64,000 bases of DNA from Nitratireductor aquimarinus (GCF_017255295.1 NZ_JAFKDE010000002.1:806001-870000), one strand, 5' to 3'. Shown: positions 35,882-47,209, counted from the stretch's first letter. Notes: a model not told the origin generated them from the sequence alone. Made by a program: numbers and translations.

Positions 35882-36580
35882 ATGAGCCTTGTTGACACGA
35901 TCCGCAAAACCTTCGTGCCGATACACCGGGAGGGGTATCCCTTTATCGCGGCCTTTGCCGGCGCCACCATCATTCTCGGCTTTATCTGGGAACCGCTGTT
36001 CTGGATCGGCCTGATCCTGACCGCCTGGTGCGTGTATTTCTATCGTGACCCCGAGCGCGTAACGCCCGTCGACGACGACCTGGTCATCGCGCCCGCCGAT
36101 GGCGTCATTTCCTTTGTCGGCCCCGCCGTTCCGCCCGCCGAACTCGGCATGGGCGAAGGGGAGATGACCCGCATCTCCGTCTTCATGAATGTCTTTTCCT
36201 GCCACATCAACCGCGCGCCGGTGCGCGGCCGCATCTCGCTGATCGAGCATCGGCCGGGCCGCTTCCTCAATGCCGAGCTCGACAAGGCCAGCGCCGAGAA
36301 CGAGCGCAATGGCCTCGTGATCGAAAGCCCGCATGGCCCGATCCCGGTGGTGCAGATTGCCGGTCTCGTGGCGCGGCGCATCGTGTGCTGGGCGGAAGCG
36401 CCGGGCGAGATCGCCGTGGGGGAGCGCTTCGGCCTGATCCGCTTCGGGTCACGCGTTGATGTCTATCTGCCGGCAGGAGCCGTTCCGCGCGTCGCCATCG
36501 GCCAGACCTCCGTTGGCGGCGAGACCGTTCTTGCAGCGTTCGACAGCGAATTGAAACAGCCCATCGTGCGGGTTTCCTGA
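35882..36580 (+). CDS. psd: Phosphatidylserine decarboxylase proenzyme
   Basis: Converts phosphatidylserine to phosphatidylethanolamine at the inner membrane. 232 residues, the short (PSD-A related) bacterial form. The self-cleavage site Gly189-Ser190 is in [12 protein letters not shown]; Ser190 becomes the pyruvoyl group. Other family wording: [31 protein letters not shown] and ENERNGL. Two hydrophobic segments (about 20-50) anchor it. Its stop shares one base with the pssA start, so the two sequential enzymes of PE synthesis are coupled. Confidence 0.96.
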   Translation: MSLVDTIRKTFVPIHREGYPFIAAFAGATIILGFIWEPLFWIGLILTAWCVYFYRDPERVTPVDDDLVIAPADGVISFVGPAVPPAELGMGEGEMTRISVFMNVFSCHINRAPVRGRISLIEHRPGRFLNAELDKASAENERNGLVIESPHGPIPVVQIAGLVARRIVCWAEAPGEIAVGERFGLIRFGSRVDVYLPAGAVPRVAIGQTSVGGETVLAAFDSELKQPIVRVS

Positions 36581-37413
36581 TGGCCGGGCCCTTTCCACCA
36601 TTTGAGCCGCACGGCGGGGGCGGGCCGAAGCTGAGTGAAATTCCACTGCGCATGCTGGTGCCGAACGTGATTACCGTTCTGGCCATCTGCGCAGGGCTTT
36701 CGGGCATCCGGCTCGCCTTTGAGGGGCGGGTCGAGATCGCCGTTGTGATGGTCCTCATCGCCGCGTTTCTGGACGCTGTGGACGGGCGTGTTGCGCGCAT
36801 GCTCAAGGCGTCGTCCAATTTCGGCGCGCAGATGGATTCGCTGGCCGACATCGTCAATTTCGGTGTTGCGCCGCCGCTGGTGCTTTATGCCTATGTGCTG
36901 GATCAGGCGGGCGCGCTCGGCTGGATTGCGGCGCTGCTCTTCGCCATCGCGTGCTGCCTGCGTCTTGCCCGCTTCAACGTGATGCTGGATGATCCGAACC
37001 GTCCTGCATGGCACACGGACTATTTCGTCGGCGTGCCGGCTCCGGCCGGGGCGGCACTGGTTCTGTTACCCGTTTATCTGGGCTTTCTCGGCATCGCGCC
37101 GGACATGACCATGGCGCTTGCAGCCTCTGCCTACACGGTGCTGATCGGCTTCCTGCTCGTCAGCCGCCTGCCGGTCTATTCCGGAAAAAGCTCCGGCAGC
37201 CGCGTCCCGCGTGAATATGTGCTGCCGCTGATTCTGGGACTTGCGCTCTATGTGCTGCTTCTGACGAGCTATACTTGGCTCACGCTGACGGTTTCCGCCG
37301 GCTGCTACCTGATCTTCCTCATCTTCAGCATGCGCGCCTATTCGCGTCGTGCCGAACGGGAAGAGCAGAAGGCTGCGGAAGCCGCTGCCAAGGCAGAAGA
37401 CAAGGAGACGTAA
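36580..37413 (+). CDS. pssA: CDP-diacylglycerol-serine O-phosphatidyltransferase
   Basis: Makes phosphatidylserine from CDP-diacylglycerol and serine, the substrate for Psd. 277 residues with about eight membrane helices. The CDP-alcohol phosphotransferase motif D-x2-DG-x2-AR-x8-G-x3-D-x3-D fits exactly at about residues 66-91 (DAVDGRVAR, then FGAQMDSLAD). The charged C-terminal tail (about 250-277) is Glu/Lys/Ala-rich. It overlaps psd by 1 bp. Confidence 0.96.
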   Translation: MAGPFPPFEPHGGGGPKLSEIPLRMLVPNVITVLAICAGLSGIRLAFEGRVEIAVVMVLIAAFLDAVDGRVARMLKASSNFGAQMDSLADIVNFGVAPPLVLYAYVLDQAGALGWIAALLFAIACCLRLARFNVMLDDPNRPAWHTDYFVGVPAPAGAALVLLPVYLGFLGIAPDMTMALAASAYTVLIGFLLVSRLPVYSGKSSGSRVPREYVLPLILGLALYVLLLTSYTWLTLTVSAGCYLIFLIFSMRAYSRRAEREEQKAAEAAAKAEDKET

Positions 37414-37447
37414 GGCTGGCGGGCCTTGCGCTCGCCAGACATCCGCT

Positions 37448-37570
37448 CAGAGCAATTCCAGGAAAAGCGGAAACGCTCCAAGTGCGGAAAGGTGGGGGAT
37501 CGGTTGGGAAGGCGTTCCGTGAAGCGCTGAACCGCCCCAGAGCATTTCACGTCCCTTTGGAGCGTTTTGC
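37448..37570 (+). repeat. Dispersed repeat region with two AGAGCA units
   Basis: AGAGCAATTCCAGGAAAAGCGG at 37449 resembles a common rhizobial intergenic repeat, and AGAGCATTTCACG starts another partial unit near 37539. The inverted pairing is poor, so these look like decayed copies between pssA and the convergent acyltransferase gene. Confidence 0.5.
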
Positions 37571-37585
37571 GCGGGGCTTCGGCCC

Positions 37586-38251
37586 TCACTCGTCGGCTGC
37601 TGCCGCCGGCGCACCGCGCACTTCGATCATCCGTTCAAACAGGGCTTCGGAAGCACGCATGTTCTCGCGCGACGAACGCGCAATCAGTTCCTCGATTGTC
37701 ATCGGTTCCAGCGTGCGCACGTGGCGCGCAGGCACAAACCCGCGCCGTTCCATATAGACGGGAACCACCCGGGCCTCGGCCTTCAGCGCGATGCGGGCTA
37801 CGGCGCGGAACAGGCGGAAGGTCTTGGTGTCGGGATTGACGTCGTTGGGCATGTAGACGGCGAGGCGGCCATTGCCGCGCAGGCGGCGCACCAGCCGCCG
37901 GCTCACAAACACATGATGTGCGTTAAAGGCAATGGTGCGGGCAAGCGCGCGCCACGGCTCCAGAAACGGAGACTTTGCGGAAAACTCATCCAGAATGTGC
38001 AGTGTGTCGTCGGGCAGGAGAGCGAGCATGGCCGCCGGGTCGAGGCTCGACTGATGCCACACCACATAGATCACCGGAGTATCCGCCTTGCGCGCCGTAT
38101 CGACCCCGCGGTCGCTGATGCGCAGAAGGAGCTTCAGCGGCGCGTGCAGGGCCGCCTGGTGGAAGCTGACGCCGCGTCGATACTGAACGATGGCTGCCAT
38201 CGCCGCCCACAGGGCAACAATGAGCAGAACAAGCTCTATGATCAGAATCAT
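37586..38251 (-). CDS. PlsC-like lysophospholipid acyltransferase family protein
   Basis: 221 residues with an N-terminal membrane helix (about 1-24). An acyltransferase-type motif HQSSLD (about 68-73, pattern H-x4-D) follows VIYVVWHQSS. Later segments AHHVFVSRR, GNGRLAVYMPNDVNPDTK and KAEARVVPVYMERRG correspond in position to blocks II-IV of PlsC enzymes, but with MPND where FPEG is usual. It probably moves an acyl chain onto a lysophospholipid or similar acceptor. The convergent neighbours psd-pssA fit a phospholipid role. The specific substrate is unknown. Confidence 0.65.
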   Translation of the reverse strand: MILIIELVLLIVALWAAMAAIVQYRRGVSFHQAALHAPLKLLLRISDRGVDTARKADTPVIYVVWHQSSLDPAAMLALLPDDTLHILDEFSAKSPFLEPWRALARTIAFNAHHVFVSRRLVRRLRGNGRLAVYMPNDVNPDTKTFRLFRAVARIALKAEARVVPVYMERRGFVPARHVRTLEPMTIEELIARSSRENMRASEALFERMIEVRGAPAAAADE

Positions 38252-38430
38252 GCCGCGTCTCCCAATCGCCGGGGCTCAGGCCGATTGGCGAGAGCGCGCC
38301 AGCACTATGATCTACGTTCTGGTTGCATCGCCGGTCGTCGGCGGAACCTGCCGTAGCCCCTCGTGGCGCGGCGTCTTCGTCCGCTGCCGCGTTGAAAGGT
38401 AACGAAAGGGGCTGGCAGGTCAATCGCGAA

Positions 38431-38453
38431 GGCCGGCTGCAGGGCAACCGGCC
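38431..38453 (-). terminator. Hairpin downstream of the purF-SDR operon
   Basis: GGCCGG (38431-38436) pairs with CCGGCC (38448-38453), with an additional possible GC pair inside. It sits 6 bp past the SDR stop codon. Only a short T pair follows when read leftward, so termination is possible but weak. Confidence 0.4.
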
Positions 38454-38459
38454 CATGTC

Positions 38460-39209
38460 TCATTCCGGCATCTGGTAGCGCGTAAAGGCGTTTTTCTTTA
38501 CGTCGAAGATCAGGCCGGTCTCGGTCAGCTCGGGGCTGGCGAGCGGCAGGATCTTTGCCGCGACCTCGGAAGGATGGGGCAGGGTGTCGGGATCTTCGCC
38601 CGGCATTGCCTGTGCGCGCATGGCGGTGCGGGTTGCGCCCGGATTCACCGCATTGATGCGCAGCGGCATGTTCTTGGTCTCATCCGCCCAGGAGCGCGCC
38701 ATGGCCTCCACGGCGGCCTTGGAAGCCGCATAGGGGCCCCAGAACGCGCGTGCGGAGTGTGCCGCACCCGAAGACATGATGATCGCACGGCCCGCGTCAG
38801 AGGCGCGCAGAAGCGGGTCTACGGAGCGGATAAGCCGCCAGGTCGCGGTGACGTTGATGTTCATCACCTTTTCGAAGACCTTGGCCTCCACATGGCCTAG
38901 CGGGGCGATGACGCCCAGAATGCCGGCATTGGCGACCATGATGTCGAGCTTGCCCCAGCGTTCGTGGATCGCGCCGCCAATGCGGTCGATGCCGGCCATG
39001 TCCGTCAGGTCCAGAGGCACGAGCGTGGCTTCGCCGCCCTGCGCCTTGATCTCGTCATCGAGTTCTTCGAGGCCGCCCACGGTGCGGGCCACGGCAATCA
39101 CATGAGCCCCGCAGGCCGCCATTTCCTTCGCGAGAAAATAGCCGATGCCGCGCGAAGCGCCGGTGACCAGCGCAAGCCGGCCGCTTAAATCAGGTTTCTT
39201 GTATGTCAT
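38460..39209 (-). CDS. Short-chain dehydrogenase/reductase
   Basis: 249 residues from ATG 39209, which overlaps the purF stop by 4 bp. SDR motifs: TGASRGIG (cofactor, about 15-22), NAG, the catalytic Ser in IIMSSGAAHS and Tyr-x3-Lys in YAASKAA. After the catalytic Tyr, NAVNPGATRTAMRAQA is a typical loop. The substrate is not indicated. It often follows purF in Rhizobiales, but a link to purine synthesis is not established. Confidence 0.92.
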   Translation of the reverse strand: MTYKKPDLSGRLALVTGASRGIGYFLAKEMAACGAHVIAVARTVGGLEELDDEIKAQGGEATLVPLDLTDMAGIDRIGGAIHERWGKLDIMVANAGILGVIAPLGHVEAKVFEKVMNINVTATWRLIRSVDPLLRASDAGRAIIMSSGAAHSARAFWGPYAASKAAVEAMARSWADETKNMPLRINAVNPGATRTAMRAQAMPGEDPDTLPHPSEVAAKILPLASPELTETGLIFDVKKNAFTRYQMPE

Positions 39210-40681
39210 TGACCGCCTGCTGCGAGGAGAGAAAGCGTGCGCACATTGTCCGTGCTGTCGTGATCGGTCAACCGCGTCGGATAGTCCTTGGTGAAGCAGG
39301 CGTCGCAATATTGCGGCTGCTCGGCGTTGCGCGCTGCCTCGCCGACGGCGCGGTAAAGCCCGTCAATGGTCAGGAAGGCGAGCGAGTCGACACGGATGAA
39401 GTCGGCCATTTCCTCGACCGACATGCGCGAGGCGAGGAGTTTTGAGGCTTCCGGCGTGTCGACGCCATAGAAGCAGGGCGAGCGCGTGGGCGGGGAGGCG
39501 ATGCGCATATGCACTTCGGCTGCGCCGGCGTCGCGCACCATCTGCACGATCTTCTGGCTGGTGGTGCCGCGCACGATGGAGTCATCCACCAGCACCACGC
39601 GCTTGCCTTCGATGCAGAGGCGGTTCGCATTGTGCTTCAGCTTCACACCCATATGGCGGATGGAATCGGTCGGCTGGATGAAGGTGCGGCCCACATAGTG
39701 GTTGCGGATGATGCCCAGCTCGAACGGCAGATTGGCCGCCTGTGCGTAGCCAATGGCCGCCGGCGTTCCCGAATCGGGAACCGGAACAACGATGTCGGCA
39801 TCCACCGGCATCTCGCGGGCAAGCTCCGCACCGATTTCCTTGCGCACCTCATAGACATTGCGTCCCTCGACAAGCGAGTCGGGCCGCGCAAAGTAGACAT
39901 ATTCGAAGATGCAGAAGCGGGGCTTCTCCTTGACCTCGAAGGGGAAGTGGCTTTCCACGCCCTTCTCGGTCACGACGATCATTTCGCCGGGCTTCACGTC
40001 GCGCACGAAGCGCGCGCCGATGATGTCGAGCGCACAGGTCTCCGAGGCCAGAATGTAGGCCCCGTCGAGATCGCCCAGAACCAGCGGGCGGATGCCCAGC
40101 GGATCGCGGCAGCCGATCATCTTCTTGGAGGTCAGCGCGACGATGGAGAAGGCGCCCTCGATCTGCTGCACCGCATCGATGAAGCGGGCATTGATGTCCT
40201 GCTCCTTGCTGGTGGCGACGAGGTGAAGAACGGTCTCCGTGTCCGATGTGGACGAGAAGATCGAGCCTTCCTTCTGCAGCTTGCGCTGCACGGTCATGGC
40301 GTTGGTGATGTTGCCGTTATGGGCAACGGCAAGGCCGCCATCGGAGAGCTCGGCGAAGAAGGGCTGCACGTTGCGCAGGCCCGAACCGCCGGTCGTCGCG
40401 TAACGGGTGTGCCCGATGGCGCGGCTGCCATGCAGCCGGTCGAGCACGGACTGTTTCGTGAACGTGTCGCCGATCAGGCCGATATGGCGTTCGACGTGGA
40501 ACTGGGTGCCGTCGAAGGAGACGATACCCGCCGCTTCCTGACCGCGATGCTGCAAGGCATGCAGGCCAAGCGTGACGATCGCGGCCGCATCACTGCGACC
40601 GAAAATGCCGAACACGCCGCATTCGTCGTGAAAATGGTCGTCCGCTTCGCCTGCGAGAGGCAAATTGTCTTCCAATGCCAT
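39206..40681 (-). CDS. purF: Amidophosphoribosyltransferase
   Basis: First committed enzyme of purine synthesis, making phosphoribosylamine from PRPP and glutamine. 491 residues from ATG 40681, which has AAGGGC upstream; an ATG six codons earlier lacks a ribosome-binding site. The Ntn glutaminase domain begins after a short propeptide with nucleophile Cys in DECGVFGIFG. RGQEAAGI, GHTRYATTGGSG and NGNITNA follow. The PRTase domain has VVLVDDSIVRGTT. It is translationally coupled to the SDR gene. Confidence 0.97.
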   Translation of the reverse strand: MALEDNLPLAGEADDHFHDECGVFGIFGRSDAAAIVTLGLHALQHRGQEAAGIVSFDGTQFHVERHIGLIGDTFTKQSVLDRLHGSRAIGHTRYATTGGSGLRNVQPFFAELSDGGLAVAHNGNITNAMTVQRKLQKEGSIFSSTSDTETVLHLVATSKEQDINARFIDAVQQIEGAFSIVALTSKKMIGCRDPLGIRPLVLGDLDGAYILASETCALDIIGARFVRDVKPGEMIVVTEKGVESHFPFEVKEKPRFCIFEYVYFARPDSLVEGRNVYEVRKEIGAELAREMPVDADIVVPVPDSGTPAAIGYAQAANLPFELGIIRNHYVGRTFIQPTDSIRHMGVKLKHNANRLCIEGKRVVLVDDSIVRGTTSQKIVQMVRDAGAAEVHMRIASPPTRSPCFYGVDTPEASKLLASRMSVEEMADFIRVDSLAFLTIDGLYRAVGEAARNAEQPQYCDACFTKDYPTRLTDHDSTDNVRTLSLLAAGGQ

Positions 40682-40723
40682 TTCTGGCCGCCCTTTCATT
40701 GTGACACAGACGGCCCGTGACCG

Positions 40724-41263
40724 TCAGTTAGCGGTTTCACCTTCGCCGGACACACCGTTGGACAGGCGATCGAAAACCGAGTTGTCCGGATCGTCCGGAA
40801 GCAGGCTCTGAATCCACTGGCCCACACCGTCCAGCAGGGGACGGGACTTTGCTTCCGTAACCCATTCCGGCGGGTTTGCACCCATCAGCCAGTTGAGGAA
40901 CAGAAGCGCCACGGCAACCACCAGGATACCGCGTGCGGCGCCATAGAGAAAGCCGAGCGTGCGATCGAGCGCGCCGATGCGCGAATCGATGATGAAGTCC
41001 GCGATCTTCATCGTGATGATCGTCACCACGATCAGCGCCACGAAAAACACCGCCGCAGCCGCAACCGCGAGCGCCAGCATCTCGTTGCTGATATAGGGCG
41101 CCACATAGGGCAAAACCAGCGGATGCAGGTAGTAAGCCGCGATGGCTGCCGCAACCCAGGAGGCGATGGACAGCACTTCGCGCGAGAAACCGCGCACCAT
41201 GGCCAGCATGGCCGAAACAAGCGTGAAGCCGACAAGAATTCCGTCAAGCAACGTGATTGGCAT
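40724..41263 (-). CDS. cvpA: CvpA family membrane protein
   Basis: 179 residues from ATG 41263 with AGGGG at good spacing. Four hydrophobic segments (about 5-25, 30-50, 65-90, 100-125) with LLDGILVGFTLVSAMLAMVRGFSRE at the start, the CvpA/colicin V production signature. It lies just upstream of purF on the same strand (42 bp), the same association as in E. coli. Its role is unclear; in other bacteria it affects envelope integrity and bile resistance. Confidence 0.9.
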   Translation of the reverse strand: MPITLLDGILVGFTLVSAMLAMVRGFSREVLSIASWVAAAIAAYYLHPLVLPYVAPYISNEMLALAVAAAAVFFVALIVVTIITMKIADFIIDSRIGALDRTLGFLYGAARGILVVAVALLFLNWLMGANPPEWVTEAKSRPLLDGVGQWIQSLLPDDPDNSVFDRLSNGVSGEGETAN

Positions 41264-41362
41264 TGTCACCCCTACTCCTTTGGCAGTTAGGATGCCCCCG
41301 CAAGGTCATGATTGTTGTCTTCCGGGCCACTGTCCGCCAATCGATCCGTTCATACCGTCCCG

Positions 41363-42750
<1,388 letters not shown>

Positions 42751-42751
<1 letters not shown>

Positions 42752-43926
42752 CAGATGCGGTCCCCGCCGTGTACGTAATGCCGCTCATAGCGGCGGCCGA
42801 GCGAGGTCAGCAGCTCATAGGAAATCGTGCCGCAGGCCATTGCCACGTCGTCGACGGGCATGTTGTGGCCGATGAGCTCGATGAAGTCGCCCACCTGCAG
42901 CGCATCGGGACCGAGATCGGTCACGTCGAACAGGGTGAGGTCCATGGTGATGCGGCCGATCACCGGCACGCGCTCGCCATCCACAAAGCCGCATGCGCCC
43001 TGAGGCACCGCGTTGCGCAGCGGCACGCCCGCACCAGAGCCGGAGCGATGGTAGCCATCGGCATAGCCGGTTGCGGTGACCGCCAGAAGCGTGTCGCGGG
43101 TTACAGGTGTCGCACCGTAGCTGACCGTGCCGCCGGCGGGCACCTGACGCAGTTGCGCAATGCGCGCCTGAACCGTGGCCACGGGCTGCATCGGATTTTC
43201 CGTATCGTTTACGGGATTGCTACCGTAAAGCGACACGCCCGGGCGCGTCACATCGCACAGGAATTCCCCGCCCAGAAAGATGCCGGCGGAGTTCGCCAGA
43301 CTTGATTCTGCATCTGGGAAAAGTGCGCAAAGCGCCTGAAATGATTCCAGTTGTTGCCGGTTCATCGGATGGTCCGGCGTGTCGGCGCAGGCGAGGTGGC
43401 TGAGGATCAGCCGGGGCGTCAGCGCTCCGGTCAGGGCGTTCTCCTGCGCCAGAATGCGGGTTCGCTCCGGCGTCAGGCCGAGCCGGTTCATGCCCGTCTC
43501 CACATGCAGCGCACAGGGGCGTGGCGTGTCGCCATCATCCCAGCCATGGGCTTCCCAGATCGCCAGATCCGTCTGCGAGTTGAGCACCGGGATGAGACGC
43601 CCTTCGCGGTAGAAGGAAGCTGCCTCGGGGCTGAACAGTCCGTTGAAGACATAGATCTCGGCATCGGGCGCGGCAGCCCGCACGGCAAGACCCTCTTCGG
43701 GCAGGGCGACGAAGAACTTTCGGCAGCCCTCGGCGACCAGCGCTGCGACCACCGGACCTGCGCCCAGCCCATAGGCGTCGGCCTTCACCACGGCGGCTGC
43801 TTCCGCCGGGGTCGAGCGTTCGGCCATCTGCCGGTAATTGGCGACCAGAGCATCCAGGTCGACTGTCAGGCGGCCACCGGCAACGCGGGGGTCTGCGCCG
43901 CGCATCTGCGGATCGATTGAAGTCAT
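42751..43926 (-). CDS. alr: Alanine racemase
   Basis: PLP enzyme making D-alanine for peptidoglycan. 391 residues from ATG 43926, 7 bp past the dnaB stop. PLP-lysine Lys48 is in AVVKADAYGLG. The catalytic Tyr is in GGTVSYGATP (about 265). CALHVETGMNRLG and GRITMDLTLFDVTD are family landmarks. The C-terminal beta domain ends at YELLTSLGRRYERHYV. In Rhizobiales the dnaB-alr-radA order is conserved. Confidence 0.96.
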
Positions 43927-43933
43927 GTCTTTA

Positions 43934-45424
43934 CTACTCAAAACGTTCGGGCATCCGATCTTCTTCGGCAAGATCGGAGAAGCGGGTGAATTCGCCGTGG
44001 AACGCGAGCTGAACCGTGCCTGTCGGACCGTGACGCTGCTTGGCGATGATGACCTCGGCCTTGCCGCGCACCTCGTTCATCTCGGCTTCCCACTGCATGT
44101 ACTCTTCGGTGCCGGGCTTCGGCTCCTTGTTCTTCAGATAGTACTCGTCACGATAAACGAACAGAACCACGTCGGCGTCCTGCTCGATCGAGCCCGATTC
44201 ACGAAGGTCGGCGAGCTGCGGGCGCTTGTCGTCACGCGCTTCCACCTGACGGGAGAGCTGTGACAGCGCGATGATCGGCGTCGAAAGCTCCTTGGCCAGC
44301 GCCTTCAGGCCGGTGGTGATTTCGGTGATTTCCTGCACGCGGTTCTGCGAGTTCTTGGAAGAACCCTGCATCAGCTGCACATAGTCGATGATGATGATGT
44401 CGAGGCCGCGCTGGCGCTTCAGACGGCGCGCACGGGCAGCAAGCTGGGCGATGGAAATACCACCCGTCTGGTCGATGAAGAGCGGGATCTTCTGCATCGT
44501 CTGGGCGCAGGCCACAAGCTTCTCGAAATCGGTCTCGGTGATCTCACCGCGGCGGATCTTGGAGGAGGGGATTTCGGTCTGCTCGGAAATGATACGCGTG
44601 GCGAGCTGTTCGGACGACATTTCGAGCGAGAAGAAGCCGACCACGCCGCCATTGGCAGCCGCAAAGGAGCCGTCGGCCTGCTGCTCAGGCTCATAGGCCG
44701 CAGCAATGTTGAAGGCGATGTTGGTCACAAGCGACGTCTTACCCATGGCAGGACGTCCGGCGAGGATAATAAGGTCAGAGGGCTGCAGTCCGCCCATGCG
44801 CCCGTCGAGGTCGCGCAGGCCCGTCGAAATGCCCGAAAGGTGGCCGTCACGCATGAAGGCAGCATTGGCCATGTCCACGGCGGTCTTGGTCGCATCGCCG
44901 AAGCTCTCGAAGCCGCCATCGTAGCGGCCGGTCTCGGCCAGTTCGAAGAGGCGTCGCTCGGCGTCCTCGATCTGCTTGTTGGGCGCCATGTCCACCGGCG
45001 CGTCATAGGCGATGTTGACCATGTCTTCGCCGACCGTGATCAGCGAACGCCGGACCGCCAGATCGTAGATGGCGCGGCCATAGTCGGAAGCGTTGATGAT
45101 CGTCACGGCTTCGGCCGCCAGACGCGCAAGATACTGCGCCACGGTCAGTTCGCCGACTTTCTCCTCGGCAGGGAGAAACGTCTTGATGGTGACGGGGTTG
45201 GCCGTCTTGCCCATGCGGATCAGATCGCCGGCGACCTCGAAGATGTTGCGGTGAAGCGGCTCATAGAAATGCTCCGCTTTCAGAAAGTCCGAGACACGGT
45301 AAAGGGCATCATTGTTGACCAGGATTGCGCCCAGCAATGCCTGCTCTGCCTCAATGTTGTTCGGTGCTTCGCGATAAAGCTTTGTTTCCGCTGTTTCGAG
45401 CTTGCGGACTGCCGCCTCTGCCAT
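43934..45424 (-). CDS. dnaB: Replicative DNA helicase DnaB
   Basis: Hexameric fork helicase, 496 residues. The N-terminal primase-interaction domain (about 15-120; PNNIEAEQALLGAILVNN) is followed by a linker and the RecA-like domain with LIILAGRPAMGKTS (Walker A), GFFSLEMSSEQLATR, IIIIDYVQLM (Walker B) and SQLSRQVEARDDKRPQLADLR (split in the text here into its parts SQLSRQVE and LADLRESGSIEQDAD). No intein. It heads the dnaB-alr-radA operon. Confidence 0.97.
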   Translation of the reverse strand: MAEAAVRKLETAETKLYREAPNNIEAEQALLGAILVNNDALYRVSDFLKAEHFYEPLHRNIFEVAGDLIRMGKTANPVTIKTFLPAEEKVGELTVAQYLARLAAEAVTIINASDYGRAIYDLAVRRSLITVGEDMVNIAYDAPVDMAPNKQIEDAERRLFELAETGRYDGGFESFGDATKTAVDMANAAFMRDGHLSGISTGLRDLDGRMGGLQPSDLIILAGRPAMGKTSLVTNIAFNIAAAYEPEQQADGSFAAANGGVVGFFSLEMSSEQLATRIISEQTEIPSSKIRRGEITETDFEKLVACAQTMQKIPLFIDQTGGISIAQLAARARRLKRQRGLDIIIIDYVQLMQGSSKNSQNRVQEITEITTGLKALAKELSTPIIALSQLSRQVEARDDKRPQLADLRESGSIEQDADVVLFVYRDEYYLKNKEPKPGTEEYMQWEAEMNEVRGKAEVIIAKQRHGPTGTVQLAFHGEFTRFSDLAEEDRMPERFE

Positions 45425-45682
45425 CTGAGCTCTTCCGGTGTTTCAGTGTCACTTGGCCCGGACAGACGCAATGTGAAACGTCCAGGCTACCCCAGTCATA
45501 TCTCCTAGACGCTGCAGGCTTTGAGGATAAGAGGCGGGAGGCGGATCAAGTTAGCAACCCCCGCAACCCCCGTAATCCACCGCCAGTCGCGACATGAAAA
45601 CCACAGCGTCCAGAAATGCCATCCATATTAGATGATTCGCTTGACAGCCACGCATCTATCTTTGGGACGGGAGAGGCGCTTT

Positions 45683-46942
45683 TTACTCCGCTGCCTGCTT
45701 GAATTTTCCGGGCCGCTTGCCATTGGGGTTCGCAAGCCGCTTCTCCGTCTCTCCGATATAGTCGCGGGTCACCGGCAGCGTTTCCCGCCTCTTGGTCAGC
45801 TGGATCTGGAACACCACCATTTCCTGCCAGCGGAATGAGGCCTCGGAGCCTGCCAGGTAGAATTCCCACATTCTGGCGAAGCGCTCGTCATAAATCTCCA
45901 CCGCCCTGGCGCGGTTCTTCTGAAAACGCTCCTGCCAGTGCTTCAGCGTATCCGCATAGTGAATGCGCAGGATCTCCACATCGGTCACGATCAGCCCCGA
46001 CTTCTCGATCGGGGGGAGCATTTCCGAAAGGGCGGGAATGTAGCCGCCCGGGAAGATGTATTTGCGGATGAAGGCATTGGTGATCGAAGGGCCGGTCGAC
46101 CGGCCGATCGTGTGCAGAAGCATCACGCCATCATCGGCCAGAAGCCGCGCACACTGGTCGAAATAGGTGCGGTAATGGTTGATGCCCACATGTTCGAACA
46201 TGCCGACCGAGACAATCCGGTCGAACGGACCCGTCAGCGAGCGATAATCGACGATCTCGAACCGGGCCTTGTCTGCAAGCCCCGCTTCCCGTGCGCGCGC
46301 GCTCGAAACCCGGTGCTGTTCTTCTGAAAGCGTTACGCCAAGGAGCTGCGCGTCGAACTGGCGGGCAATGTCGAGACCGAGACCACCCCAGCCAGACCCT
46401 ATGTCCAGCACCCGGTGGCCGGGCTGTAGCGCGAGCTTCGCCATGATGTGGCGCTTCTTGGCGCGTTGCGCCTCTTCCAGAGAAACGTCCGGCGTCTCGA
46501 AATAGGCGCAGGAATACTGCATGTCCTCATCGAGGAAGAGGCGGTAGAGCTCTTCGGAAAGATCGTAATGCCGCCGCACATTGCGCCTGGAGCGCGCCTG
46601 TGTGTTGAATTGATGCAGACGCCGCAACGGGTAGCGAAGCATCTCGCCCAGCCTGAGCAGGAAAGGCTGGGTCTGCGTCTCATCCATATTGGTGTAGACT
46701 ATTTGCAGAAAGGTCAGGATATCGCCTTCGACGATATCCACGTCGCCTTCCATGTATCGCTCCGGCACGGCAAGCATGGGGTCGAGCGCCATGGCGCGCT
46801 CTGCCGCCGCTGTGCGAATAACGATATGGACGGGACACCCTGTCCCGTCACCGAAGACATGCGTTTTGCCGGCCGCGTCGGTTATTGAAAGCGTGCCTTT
46901 GCGGACCAGGCGAAAAACGAATTTCTCAAGCAACCAGTTCAT
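45683..46942 (-). CDS. cfa: Cyclopropane-fatty-acyl-phospholipid synthase family protein
   Basis: 419 residues. SAM-dependent methylenation of unsaturated acyl chains in membrane phospholipids. The N-terminal lipid-binding part (about 1-110) precedes a SAM fold with VLDIGSGWGGLGLDIAR, LGVTLSEEQH and SVGMFEHVG. QYSCAYFETPD before the SAM site and PGGYIPALSE after it are typical of Cfa/mycolic-type enzymes. Rhizobia often carry two paralogues. Here it stands between the dnaB operon and rplI, with gaps of about 260 bp on either side. Confidence 0.92.
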   Translation of the reverse strand: MNWLLEKFVFRLVRKGTLSITDAAGKTHVFGDGTGCPVHIVIRTAAAERAMALDPMLAVPERYMEGDVDIVEGDILTFLQIVYTNMDETQTQPFLLRLGEMLRYPLRRLHQFNTQARSRRNVRRHYDLSEELYRLFLDEDMQYSCAYFETPDVSLEEAQRAKKRHIMAKLALQPGHRVLDIGSGWGGLGLDIARQFDAQLLGVTLSEEQHRVSSARAREAGLADKARFEIVDYRSLTGPFDRIVSVGMFEHVGINHYRTYFDQCARLLADDGVMLLHTIGRSTGPSITNAFIRKYIFPGGYIPALSEMLPPIEKSGLIVTDVEILRIHYADTLKHWQERFQKNRARAVEIYDERFARMWEFYLAGSEASFRWQEMVVFQIQLTKRRETLPVTRDYIGETEKRLANPNGKRPGKFKQAAE

Positions 46943-47158
46943 CGCAACACCCCCAAAAGTCTCGGGAGGGTGTGATTATGAAACAATTTTATGAGGATTG
47001 AAAAGGGCCAGACCTCATCCTGTCTTTAGCCAGATGATTATTCCTGCCGTCTGTTGACATGAAGCATTCGATTGAGACGAAGCCGACTGATCCCGCAGCA
47101 TTCGCTGCGAAACAGGCGCTCTGAAACCGGCAAGCAGTCCATCACCGCTTTCAGGCAA

Positions 47159-47187
47159 TAAAAAAGCCGGGCGTTTCCGCCCGGCTT
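47159..47187 (-). terminator. Intrinsic terminator of the rpsF-rpsR-rplI operon
   Basis: Perfect 10-bp stem AAGCCGGGCG / CGCCCGGCTT (47164-47173 and 47178-47187) with a 4-nt loop, followed leftward by TTTTTAT. It lies 23 bp beyond the rplI stop. A textbook reverse-strand terminator. Confidence 0.93.
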
Positions 47188-47209
47188 CAAACCGATGAGG
47201 CGCGTTGAC

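Noticed and set aside
45545-45590. CAACCCCCG direct repeat upstream of dnaB
   Set aside because: Only two short units, no further copies nearby and no obvious link to a promoter or origin; judged low-complexity.
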